A stretch of DNA of 64,000 nt, from assembly GCA_022495995.1 (NCBI GenBank), contig JAFEMH010004873.1:124001-188000 (forward strand). Reading direction: 5' to 3'. This document shows positions 44,301 to 54,200 of the stretch, in pieces. The first letter of the stretch is position 1; each line of letters starts with the position of its first letter. Below the pieces are notes generated by a model, which saw only the letters and a program-made list of their open reading frames with translations, did no database searches and was not told where the DNA came from. The position numbers were made by a program, and so were the translations under genes. This DNA comes from Adenophora triphylla var. japonica. Taxonomy: Eukaryota > Streptophyta > Magnoliopsida > Asterales > Campanulaceae.

Positions 44301-46626
44301 CATCTGCGTTACATCTTCTGGCTTTGTGTCAGACGGTACCAAAGTCGCAGCAAGATTCTGTTCCAACATCATCCTGTGAGCATACGAGGATGTTAGCAAG
44401 GACCATAAGGATATATTGGCTTGGGTTAGCTTCAGTTGAGTGAGAATAGGGTCTTCTTTATCGGGATTCACTACTTCAGTTTTCGGACCAAAGACTTTCT
44501 TTGCCCCTTTATCTTCTGCTTGATACACCCTTAGGACCTCGTGAGTAGATTAACCCCATGCTTTTCCATGTCGGATACTTACTGCGTGAATTTCGGCCAA
44601 CGAGAGAGGTTTAGGACTCTCTTCCACATAATCGTCATTTAACGAGGCAACTTCTCTGGACGGTTCTTCAAAGACGGCATATAACAAGAAAATTCTTTAT
44701 AAATTGAACTCAAATTACAAAGCTGACACAAGCTTGCCTCCTTTGTCCAGTTACAACGGACTCATTGGATCGGTGAGGTCTTTCTCTACCATAGCAATAT
44801 CACTACCAACTATCTTACTAGGATTCTCTATTTTCCCTTCAATGATGAGCTTCTGCACAGCCCTCTTCAAAGCAAAACCAGCATACTCGGACAAATCTGG
44901 CACAAACAATCCTTTTCTGACAATAGCTGAGAACACCTCCTCTGTTAACAGCCCCAGTTTCTCAAAAGCATCTCCCATCTCTACCAAACTGATAAAATTA
45001 CCTTCCACCATGTGGATCCTATTGTTAGGGAGAGGATTCCCCACAACATTTGGAGACTTCGGCTTCTCTACTTTGCCTTGCCGAATCAAGTCTTGCACTA
45101 ACCGTTTGAACTGAAGGCAGTAATCAGTAGTGTGACCCTTGTATTTGTGGTAGTGGCAATACTTAGAAGCGTCTAAGCCTTCCCTTGGGTTTACCGGTTC
45201 ATAATTTTCAAGTGGCTTGACCAAGCCCTTCTTTACTAGTACTTCAAAAACCTTGCCCATTGGCATTCCAAAATTGTCAAACACTTCCCTCTCGCGGTGA
45301 ACATTGTTATTCCCCCTCATTACAGCTTGAACATCCAAAGCAGCTCCTCCTTGCACATAATTTACTTGCCCCACTGGCTCTTTCTTTGCTGCGGTATTGG
45401 CGGGAGCTCTATAGCGGAACAATTATTACGGCCCAGTGTCCTTCGGTGGAGTGATTCCGGTGATGCCACTTTCGTATCGTACTCCCGAATCCACCATTTC
45501 CCTAAGATTGGGGAAATAACCATTACCAACTGCCAACTTGTGTCCGGGCAACAAGCACTTGTAAAAAATCTGTTTCTGTTCATTCTCCTTGGGCGGATAC
45601 TGAATTTCGCTCAACTTATCATTCCAACGCTTGTAAAAATCGTAAATCGACTCCCCATTCTTTTGGAGCGTGTGCTCCAAATCGGCTCGATTAACTTGCC
45701 AATCCATGTTTGCTTGATACTTTTCAGAGAACACCCTACTAACCTTGTCCCAAGTATCCCTTTCCTCTTCGTTCAACTTCAAAAACCAACGGAGAGCAGC
45801 CCCTTCCAATGTGCTATGGAACATTCTTGCCATTTGTTCGGGTGTACAATCTTTAGCTCTCATCGCCAACGTATGGCTGTCTAAATGTGTCTTTGGGCAA
45901 GTAACTCCTCCAAACATGGCCATCTTGGGCATCTTGAAATCTTGAGGTAGGGGTGCAACCTTGCTTGGATTAAGCATCTTAATGGGGGACACACCTTGCT
46001 TTCCCATTTGTTCGGTTAACAACTTCACTTGCTCAACCAAGGCTAACACAGTTGGGTCCGCAGCAACGTTGGGATTCTGGATGACTGGGGGTTGGATAGT
46101 GGTAGGGGAGGTAGAGTAGGTGGGAATATGGTAGCCAGAATAATTGAAGGGTAAAGTGGGGGGAGGTAGGTTAGCAAAGTGGTCTTTGGGTGTGTCGGCA
46201 GCAGGCAGATAGGTTCTCCTAGAGTTGCTCGAGCTCCCATATGTGAATGGAACATTTTTGTAGCTGGTTGGAACATAGTTGGGTAGAGGGAGAGTAGGTG
46301 ATTTAGGGTTGGCAGGATTAGGAGCATTGACAGTTTCATCTTCAACATCGACAACTTCATTCCCCATCAAAATAACCTTGTGTCCCCTTTTACTGAGCTC
46401 CTCAACAAAATGATCCTTCAACTCTTGATTGTGATTCTTCAAAGTGCGATTCTGCTCTTCAAGTTTCTCAACCCTCATGGTCAAACCGGCAAAGTAGGCG
46501 TGCGGAAGCGGGCGGAATGTCATTGAAGTTGGGGTTGACGGGACCTTCCATTGAAGTGGCGGGTGTAGATCCGGTTGCAGAGGCGGCAGGCGTGCTTGGA
46601 GTAGTTGATGGAGGCAAGGTTGTCAT
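44301..46626 (-). pseudogene. Element E gag polyprotein, nearly complete but interrupted
   Basis: The likely start is ATG at 46626 (MTTLPPSTTPS), followed by a one-base shift near 46510 into the 365-residue frame 46523-45426. It has a coiled coil (VEKLEEQNRTLKNHNQELKD, about residues 17-37), a Pro-rich segment, and the capsid-like core (CTPEQMARMFHSTLEGAALR, then KVSRVFSEKYQANMDW and YDFYKRWNDKLSEIQYPPKE). Two adjacent in-frame TAA codons (45428-45423) interrupt it; the same frame then resumes with RYRAPANTAAKKEPVGQVNY and KYCHYHKYKGHTTDYCLQFK, a zinc-finger-like segment. It forms the virus-like particle in active relatives. Confidence 0.88.
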
Positions 46627-47441
46627 TGTTGAATGAAGAACGCGGCCCGACCTTAGCTCTGCGGAAGTATCAGAAAAGACTCGGCTTTAGGGGGAGGTTT
46701 GACTCAATGCAGTGTACTAGCTTGAAAATTTTTTTATTTACAAAAGCTTTGTACATTTTAGTCCTACTAAGGTTGGAAGGGATACCCCTTTTTCGCAACT
46801 AACTAAATATCCTAAAGTGGTGGATCCTAACGACTAACCTTCTCGTATAGACACTTAATATGATTTTTATGAAAAGTACTGCAAACCTATGATAGGCCAA
46901 GATCTTTTGACAAGCACTCAACCTTACATAGCACGTCCTTTTAAAAGGAAATCAATTTTTAGTGCTCTTTTTCTCTCTATAGATCTTGACTTATCATTGA
47001 TTCGTAGTGACTTAACATAAAGACCTTATTAATTGTCTACATAAAAAAGCTAGTCAAACCAACCGGTCATATGGAGTGTATTCCTAGAAAAGTGGGTGAC
47101 GCAAGGGTTAGGTTTTAGGCTCCCACCGTGCAGCCGAAGCGCACTGATGAGTGGATGGCCAAGTGAGACTCGGAAGGGAGGCGACATGATCACCACACTT
47201 CCCGCACTTTGGCTTCTCCGAAGGGTAAAAGGGTGTCTGTGCAGTGTGACACGGACTCTAGTGGTAGTGTGAGGTAAAGAAGTCTAATTCTTTTTAAAGA
47301 AAAAAGAGAAAGATTTTTATTTACATGAAATGCATGCATGCAATGCAACAGTTAAGAGTAAAGAAAATAAAAAGAAAGCAAAATACAACACCACTAAGAA
47401 AAACGAAAGTCTGACCCACTTAGTTTGAAAAGATTTCAAAA
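46627..47441 (-). other. Leader of element E
   Basis: About 815 bases between primer site and gag ATG. No ORF of note. Splice or packaging signals cannot be fixed by eye. Confidence 0.6.
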
Positions 47442-47458
47442 CAGTCCCAGAGTCGCCA
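47442..47458 (-). other. Primer binding site of element E
   Basis: Minus strand TGGCGACTCTGGGACTG, one base inside the 5' LTR. The first nine bases match the tRNA-Arg primer site of families G and D (TGGCGACTCTGCTGGGGACT), but about four bases (GCTG) are missing after TGGCGACTCT. Confidence 0.8.
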
Positions 47459-47459
47459 C

Positions 47460-48546
47460 TGTGAATACCCCGTCCCGATGCAACGCGCATTCGGAAGTTT
47501 GAAAATAATTAATCATATAATGTCGGATCGAAATGGGATATTCATTTAGTGACACTCGCTTTAAACCATATTAAAATATTAGTTTAATTTTGAGAGTCGC
47601 CACGCCACTTTGATATAGCCCAAAGCTTTGAAAAAAGGCTAAACAGTTAATTGGGTTCGGGGGTCAAGTTACAACAGAAGAAGAAACGCTATCACTCCTA
47701 TTGCCCGACGGATCGGTCTTTCTAGCATATGGGGGTGTTGGTTGTATGCGGGGTTTACAGGAATAGATAGAAGAAACGGGATCATGCATAAGGAGGAGGG
47801 AGAGAAAGAATTAATTGATGATCACACCCTAGAACCTTTGATTTAGGCCCTCGGAAGGCGCACTAATCAACGTTCATCCTTGGGGGATTGTTGATCATGG
47901 GACAATTATAACTAAGGTGGAAAGTAAGAAATAGTTCCTAGATCCATTGGGTTTCTAGGGCGAAACCTTAGATCATCCTCGGCTATAGCATATTTAAATA
48001 TATTAAAACAGTCCTAAATCTAGCATAAAGGAACAATTAAAATATAATAAACATGTGAATATAATATGACAATAATAATGGAGAACAAAAATATTAAAAA
48101 GAGTCTTACCAATTGTAGCAAGACTTTGGGGTCGAATCTTAGGGCGATTCGGAGAGAGTAAGAAGAACTGTGGGTAAAACAAGAGTAGTCTCGTTTCTCC
48201 CGAGTGAATTGTGTGTTGAATATGGGAGCCGGTCACACTTATTTATAGTGCTTTGATATTTGGGCTGGGCCAGCTGAAGGGTCGATCGGCCTTAAATATA
48301 AGGGTCGATCGGCACAAAATAAAGGGATGATCGGCACAATGATTGAAGGTTCGATCGGCACCGAATAAAAGGGTCGATCGGCCATACAGCGAATAAAAGG
48401 GCCGATCGGCACTTTGACCTGGCGTGCTTTCCACGCAGGCAAATGACGGCGGGGTTGACCGATTGGTTTAAGGGATTTTTAGGGTTTCTATTTGATTACA
48501 CCGGGCCAGGTATTTAGGATACCTTTTTTCGGACCGGGTACTAACA
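47460..48546 (-). repeat. 5' LTR of element E (1087 bp)
   Basis: TG...CA ends; almost identical to 32087-33173. Differences seen: GGAG/GAAG and a one-base gap near 47490, GGACC/GGATC, GTGTGC/GTATGC, GGTGTT/GGGGTT, a one-base gap in GGAGGGG, GCGAAT/GTGAAT, GACGATC/GATGATC, GTTAAC/GTTGAC, TTCCA/TTCTA. Confidence 0.95.
48240..48410 (-). promoter_or_regulatory. LTR promoter of element E: TATA box and GATCGG palindromes
   Basis: TATAAATA on the minus strand at 48247-48240. Upstream, 48280-48410, six copies of GGTCGATCGGCC-like palindrome are spaced 20-28 bases apart and separated by A-rich AAATAAAAGGG-type spacers; one has lost the central CpG (GATGATCGG). Confidence 0.65.
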
Positions 48547-48551
48547 CCCTC
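48547..48551. other. Target-site duplication of element E, right copy
   Basis: CCCTC, identical to 32082-32086. Confidence 0.93.
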
Positions 48552-48568
48552 CTCCATGTTTTTCATCC

Positions 48569-48576
48569 TATAAATA
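48569..48576 (+). promoter_or_regulatory. TATA box of LTR B
   Basis: TATAAATA in CCTATAAATACTCCTCCC. Element E inserted only about 20 bases upstream, separating this TATA box from its own U3 and placing the E LTR beside it in opposite orientation. Confidence 0.65.
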
Positions 48577-49019
48577 CTCCTCCCATCCTTCATATTTCAC
48601 ACACCTTTCTCTCCTCTCTTCACCCCAAGCAACAAAACGCTTGTCTTCTTCCGCTCTTCGGGGGCCCTCGTGCTACTCGTCGGCGGAATTCTATACTCTT
48701 CGGGGGCCCTCGTGCTACTCATCGGTAGATTCTGATCGTAGGCTAAACCGACACAAGTCAAAACGCTGCCCAAATCCCTAGGTTTCTAAGCACCAAATAA
48801 AAGGGGAAACTCTGCCCAAACACTTCCGAAACACCTTTCAAACACCTTTCCGTATCCCGTATACGTTCTCCCGAGCCAAAGAGTCAACACCAAATTTGGT
48901 AAACTCTCACTCTCAAAATGTAGACATCACCGTCTAACGGGGTCCGATACGTTTTAGTCCCCGATCCTCTTCTCTTCCCGTAAGAAAAGTAATCTCGGGT
49001 TAAAACGGCGTTTCGACCC

Positions 49020-49690
49020 TATTCCGTTACTTTTATGTCATTTACAATTCCAAACCGTTTGGTTCAATGATCGCAACTTTACAATTTCGGATCGTTTGAT
49101 CCGTCAATCGTCATTTACGTTTATGTCATTTACAAATTCCGGATCATTTGATCCATCGATCGTCATTTACTTTTATGCAACATTACAATTCCGAGTTGTT
49201 TGGCTAGTCGATCGTACTTTACAATTCTGGGTCGTTTGATTCCGTCGATACCGCACTTTAAATATTGTCATTTACAAGTCCGAACCGTTTGGCTCGTGAT
49301 AGTATTTACTTATCAAAAGTCCGATTCGCAAAACGATTCGTTGATCGTATATCATTTAATGCCTTTTTTCCGTAAAATCGCTAACAATGTAATGCCCGTT
49401 TCAAAACCGGAGTTCGACATTCAAACTCTCTTTCAAAACGCGCGAAATGACGTTTGGCATCCAAACGATCATCTTCAAACTTAAAAGCCGACGTTTGACA
49501 TTCAAACGCTCTTTTCTTAAAAGTCAACATTTGACACTTAAGTTAAACAGTTAAAATCAGCATTCGAGCCACTTTTCATAAAAAACTTCAAAATCTACGT
49601 TTGTCATTCAAATGCTCGCCTTTTCAAAAGGAATCACGTAATCAACGTTTGACATTCAAACCAAGATTAAGCTTGTCATTCAAGCCCCCA
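49020..49690 (+). repeat. Hairpin-bearing repeats in U5 of LTR B
   Basis: Two interleaved families. In 49030-49330 units of about 50-60 bp contain GGATCGTTTGATCC, GGATCATTTGATCC, AACCGTTTGGTT and weaker forms. In 49440-49690 units contain CGTTTGGCATCCAAACG (49451), CGTTTGACATTCAAACG (49492) and GCTTGTCATTCAAGC (49671). The loops are conserved while the arms change. The second family also forms block d at 29223-29372, in the body of the same element. A CA microsatellite lies at about 49707-49720. Confidence 0.8.
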
Positions 49691-49963
49691 TTTTCAAAAT
49701 GCAAACACACACACACACACATTTTTGAGAAAGGTAGAAAGACTCGTCATACGAGGCATTTCAGGTGATCTCAATATACTCTTCTCGAAACATAACGTGA
49801 CCTCTGATCCTAACAATCTCTGGTACTAAAAAGCTTTTTACTCGTTTTTGCTACCAATAAAAATGACACCCCTTTTCAAATCTTTTTCCTAAGTTTTTGC
49901 TACCAATAAAAACGACACCATTTTTCACAAAAGCCGTTTTTCAACGTTTGGGCTCAAAATACA

Positions 49964-50060
49964 AAACCGCGTGGCGACTCCTCTCCTTCCCGAAAGCGAG
50001 GTCTCAGACACCAACCCTCCGCGAAAGACAACCGCTTTCGCTCACGCGAAATCCGGGTAA
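49964..50060 (+). other. Primer-site-like sequence and leader beside LTR B
   Basis: TGGCGACTCCTCTCC at 49972 matches the first ten bases of the tRNA-Arg-type primer site. The following sequence contains GAAAGCGAGG and GCGAAAGACAACCGCTTTCGC. It is cut off by the Athila remnant near 50060. Confidence 0.55.
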
Positions 50061-50819
50061 TTTCATAGGGTTATCATCCCTCCTATATGAATATCTCCGG
50101 GGAAGTTAGGGGATATGTGATCCCAAAGTCGATCAACAAACCACTTTCCTATATTAATCCCCCTATACCCGTACAAATGCCCACAATAGAAATAATTCTT
50201 GCCTATTGATTGTCCCTTTATCCTCTCTTGCAAAAATTGTGCAAGCATACATTCTATGGATATAGCGGAGGACGGGGTGAACAATTAGGGAGGCTTTGGT
50301 TGTTTTGGGAAGGAAAGGTGTATGGCCCGTAATCTGCTCCCAAAAGACATCGGCATTGTAATGAGGGGGAGGTGTAGGCCACCCGAGAGTATCATTGATC
50401 TCTTCGAGGTCAAATGTATGCTGAGTGTTTAGAAGTCTAAAACTTAGGATAACATCCTCATATTCTTCCCCTGTTACACCGCAAATCATAGTCTTTGATT
50501 TTTTTGTCATGGTGCTAAGAAACTCTAGGGTGGGGCTCTCATAAGTTTTTCCCTCAATATGTATGAAATCCCCGCAATTTATCCCTTGGTGCAAAGCTCT
50601 CAGATTATTCACAAATCCTAGGGTTCTCATAGTGTCAAAATCTGCGAATTGAGTGGGTTTTATGTTTTTCCCACGAAGTTTAGCATACCTAGTAGTCTCT
50701 GCTTCAGTTTGGAAAGTAATGCCCAAAGGATCTAGGGTTGGGGCTAAACTAGAACCAGATGCAACATTCTTGCAAGGTCTCTTAGAGGTAGGAGCTTTTC
50801 CCTTCTGTTTAGAAGCCAT
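50061..50819 (-). pseudogene. Athila ORF1 (gag region), truncated
   Basis: Starts MASKQKGKAPTSKRP at 50819. It contains TRYAKLRGKNIKPTQFADFD, FIHIEGKTYESPTLEFLSTM, LLNTQHTFDLEEINDTLGWP and YIHRMYACTIFAREDKGTIN, the pattern of the Arabidopsis retrotransposon ORF-1 (Athila) family. A shift near 50175 leads to the second frame ending KWFVDRLWDHISPNFPGDIH then IGGMIT, the family's C-terminal signature. The rest is lost at about 50060. It is a gag-region protein of uncertain detailed role. Upstream are its leader, tRNA-Asp primer site and 5' LTR. Confidence 0.88.
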
Positions 50820-51660
50820 AGTAGCAAAAAGAATTCAACTCCCAGAAATTTGAAGAACAAGTGATGAGAGAAACTTTATTACCCGGAAAATTTTGAATAA
50901 ATTGATGCCAATGATCTTTGAATCTTTACACTTCCTTGTTGTGTAGCTTCAATTTGCTAAGAAGATCCCTCTTTGAGCTTCAATTCCATGGGGGTTTATC
51001 AATTTTCGGAATAGGGGGAGATTTAGGGCTTTTTCGGAATTTGGAGGATTTGGGGGTGAAATTGGGTTGTATATGGTTTGGGTAGTGTTTAGAAGATGGA
51101 TTTAGGGTGGAGAATGGTTGTTTTTCCGGAATTAATGGAGGATTGGGAGGTTTTATAGAGGGTTTTAGAGAGAGAGAGAGTAAACAAGGGAGGTGAAATG
51201 AGAGTCAAATACCAAGAACCCTTGTTTTGACTCAAAATTTTCTGAACAGACACGACTTGCTTGGCCGAGCATAGGCCTTGACTCGGCCGAGCAGCATGGC
51301 TTCAGTCTGATGTAGTTTCTGTTCTCCTTTGCTCGGTCGAGTCATATGTGGTGCTCGGCCGAGCAGTTCCTGCTCTGAATTTTTTTTTTTTTGAAACAAG
51401 GCATCCATTCATGACGAAATGCACGGTCGAACCAATAGAAGTGTGCGGCCGCTCCACTTGTTTGATTCAACTCATTTTCTTCCGCTTTTGAATGCACGAC
51501 CGCTCCAATATTTGGTGCACAGCCGCTCCAACACTGTTTATATAAATATTTATTTTTTATATTCCTACAAAACAGAGTTAGAAAACAATACAATAATAAT
51601 ATATATAAAATATAAACATAAAAATAAATAATAACGACAAATATCAAAAAGTAAACCGTT
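50820..51660 (-). other. Leader of the Athila element with GCTCGGCCGAG palindromes
   Basis: Between primer site and ORF1. Contains TGCTTGGCCGAGCA, GACTCGGCCGAGCA (51258-51293), GCTCGGTCGAGTC and GCTCGGCCGAGCAG (51330-51367), an AG microsatellite (51166-51180), and GACCGCTCC/GGCCGCTCC motifs at 51425-51530. No gene is seen. Confidence 0.65.
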
Positions 51661-51679
51661 GTCCCCGGCAACGGCGCCA
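51661..51679 (-). other. Primer binding site, tRNA-Asp type (Athila)
   Basis: The minus strand reads TGGCGCCGTTGCCGGGGAC, the primer site typical of Athila and related Gypsy elements, complementary to the tRNA-Asp 3' end. Six bases separate it from the LTR. Confidence 0.92.
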
Positions 51680-51685
51680 AAAACT

Positions 51686-53540
51686 TGTTCGGTTGTTAAC
51701 CTAACGGTTTATTTAATATCCGCAAGCGCACGGGCTATTGCAATATAGCGGGTGCAAGTACGGGTCGATCCCACAGAGACAGGGTTTACTTTGGGATGAT
51801 ATTTGTCTTTATATAAATATATAGATAAAATGATTGGGGGAGATAAGAATTTGTAAGAGAAAATACTAGGAAGATACAGAAACTACTCTAACATATAATG
51901 ATAGTATTCTCGGGATTGAAAACAAATAAATATGCTTTAGATAAAGGCTTTTATCAAAATAACAAGGATGGTACATTAGGCTTACACTACTTCTGGTTAG
52001 GACAGTAGCGTTGTATTCTTCACTAATTATGTCCTAACTGTTTGAGATTTCCGTTTATGGTGCTCCCGCCCTGTCACAAACGGGCATTCCGGCTTAACTC
52101 TAGTTGACCAAAATTAGTAAGAATCCATTAAGATCGGAAGTCAACGTACTTTCCATTCATAGAACACCCCTGGGCCGTTGAACTACTCTTGTGATCATTG
52201 GACTAGTTTCTTTATAACATCTCGTCAATCGAGATTCTCCGCTAGGTCCTTCTCTCAATTAACTAGGGTTCCACAAATATGAACGTCTTCATATTTGCAG
52301 GCAATTTAAGAATAATATAAAGAATTTTTTTTAAGATAAAAGTGCCAAGTTCAAGGATGATACGCTAAGTTGTGCTAACTAGCACAAGTATTTTAAAACT
52401 TATCGGCCTTTCTCTCGAGGGTCCGACTTAGTGTAATCCCGTTCGTCATGCAGGAAATCCGACTCACCTTTCGAGGGTACCGTATAAATCAAAATCCATT
52501 AAGTCTATCAATCTCACGTATTTTCCACTAAGGGATCATCCCTAGGTCTTTAAATCACTTTGTGTAATTTATTGACCTAGTTCAATTCTTAGAGTTTCGC
52601 TAATCAATGTTTTTCACTTGATCAACTGAGGTTATAGAACTAAAGACGTCTCCTTAATTGCAAGCATTAAGATTTATAAGAAGAGAATTGAAATGACAAG
52701 TAGAAGAAGCATGAATATAAATTATCGAGTTTCCAACTCCGAGAAATGGAGGATTACTCAAACCATTGAAATAACAAAAGAAGTAAGTAAAGAAATAGAG
52801 ATAAGGGAAGAGATACTTATTCATAATAAAAGAGAGACAATGGCTGAAAAATAATCTTTGTATTGCATTCACCATCTTCAAGAGTATACAAGACTTGTCA
52901 CGAATCATTGATACACTTTGAACATCGTGTATAATTTGCTAGAGTATTTTTGCTATACATTCTAAGTATAATATGATCCTTTCTGGATGTGTTTAAGACC
53001 ATTTTCGGATGTCCTAAACTGAGTACAAATAGCCTTTATATAGGCATTCTATGCTAGGGACACATCTCTTGCGAAAAGGCACTTGTTGGCTGATAGGGGA
53101 GGTGCTCGGTCGAGTCAAGGAATCTGCTCGGCCGAGCAGAGCTTTTCTGACTGGTCACAACCGTTGTAAAAAGCACCTTTTGGTTTGAATAGGGGGTGCT
53201 CGGCCGAGTCAAGGGATCTGCTCGGTCGAGCAGCATGTTTCCAGAAACTTTGACTTCATTCCTTCTTATGCTCGGTCGAGTCAAGGGGGTTGCTCGACCG
53301 AGCAGCTGCTGCTTTGGCTGATTTTATGTTTTTGACCTTCCCATTTCCACAGCTTTGCTTTTAAGCCCCATATTCTTTCATAAAATGTACCTAAAACATG
53401 TATAACACATAAAAATACCCAACAAGCATAAAATCTAGGATATAACATAAAAGAGGCCAAATTATACTCAATTTACAAAGATTTAAAGGTAAACAACATC
53501 ATTATTATACTATAAAAGACTATATAAAAACCACTTATCA
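51686..53540 (-). repeat. 5' LTR of the Athila element (1855 bp)
   Basis: Minus strand starts TGATAAGTGGTTTTT and ends AACAACCGAACA, both familiar for Athila-type LTRs. A diverged internal duplication is visible (about 52080-52320 versus 52430-52670), sharing ATCCATTAAG and ACGTACTTTCCA/ACGTATTTTCCA in the same order. The other LTR is missing, so divergence cannot be measured. Confidence 0.88.
53035..53310 (-). promoter_or_regulatory. Promoter of the Athila LTR: TATA box and GCTCGGCCGAG palindromes
   Basis: TATATAAAGG on the minus strand near 53042-53035. Upstream (53100-53306) are six palindromes of the form GCTCGGYCGAGY in three pairs, each pair joined by CAAGGGATCT-like sequence, spaced about 80-95 bases. 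Confidence 0.65.
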
Positions 53541-54200
53541 ACTAGCAGCAAATAAGGAGCTGATCCTGGATACTGAGTTGACCCAAACTAACGCTGCGTA
53601 TGCGATGAACCGAACCATGAGTTGAACTCAACAATGGCCAAGAAAACCCTCCCTGAGGCTGAGACTGATGACTATTCTGAAACTGCAACTCAAACTGACT
53701 AGGAGGCATGGAAGCATTGGGATTCGGTGATGACGTCAAATCATAGAAGTTTGGTTGCAGCCCTCCAACTTTGCCAAAACCACCTTGAGGATTCAACTGC
53801 AAACCCTGATTCTGAGCTTGATTCGGTTGAGATGTCGAAGGAGGGATGGCAACTCCGCGAATGCGCATCACTTCCATAAAGCGTTCATGCATTTCATCTT
53901 CCCTAGCCTTAGCAGCCTGAGCAAGCAACTGGGCTTCATGCTCACGAGCAAGAGCGGCTTCAAGGGTAGCTCACAACTCTTCAATAGATGGACCATTCGC
54001 TCTCTGCTGACCTATGGCATACAAACCTCTAGACTGGTTGGCCATAACGTTCTCTGCACTAGACATCTCGGTCTCTGAATCCGATGAAGAATACCACTCG
54101 GATATTGTAACTGTCTCTGTTGCCTTGGGAACACGGACTAAACAAGCACCAGGAACTGAAGCACGAACCTAACTTGCCGTAGCTGCAGAGGTAAAGAGCT
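53541..54200 (-). pseudogene. Unclassified gag-like remnant
   Basis: Minus strand reads SAENVMANQSRGLYAIGQQR, GPSIEEL, a stop near 53970, then LAREHEAQLLAQAAKAREDE, MHERFMEVMRIRG and a Gln/Asn/Pro-rich tail (PNQAQNQGLQLNPQGGF). The helical Ala/Glu-rich part followed by a Gln-rich tail is like the N-terminal region of some plant Gypsy gag proteins, but I cannot assign the family. The Athila LTR abuts its C-terminal end, so it is probably the insertion target. ACTAG (53541-53545) would be its target duplication. Confidence 0.45.

Larger units (their letters stand above)
32087..48546 (-). mobile_element. Element E: complete Tat-type Gypsy retrotransposon, 16.46 kb
   Basis: Bounded by two 1087-bp LTRs and a 5-bp target duplication (CCCTC). 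On the minus strand, in order: 5' LTR, primer site, leader, gag, protease with G-patch, RT, RNase H, integrase, then a long 3' segment with two genes on the opposite strand, hairpin-bearing repeats, polypurine tract and 3' LTR. Length, tRNA-Arg-type primer site and extra antisense genes are the known hallmarks of Tat/Ogre elements. By eye the LTRs differ at about eight positions plus two one-base gaps, so insertion is recent, yet gag-pol has many shifts and a lost integrase Glu. It was therefore probably mobilised by another element's enzymes. Confidence 0.95.
48552..49963 (+). repeat. LTR of element B, right part (R and U5)
   Basis: Continues the LTR cut by element E. A TATA box (CCTATAAATACTCC, 48569-48576) stands 18 bases after the junction. 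A GGGGGCCCTCGTGCTACTC segment is duplicated at 48659 and 48700. The 49.0-49.7 kb part holds hairpin-forming repeats. The end is taken at AAAATACA (49963), eight bases before a primer-site-like TGGCGACTCC; the exact end is uncertain. Together the two parts give an LTR of about 1.98 kb. Confidence 0.75.
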
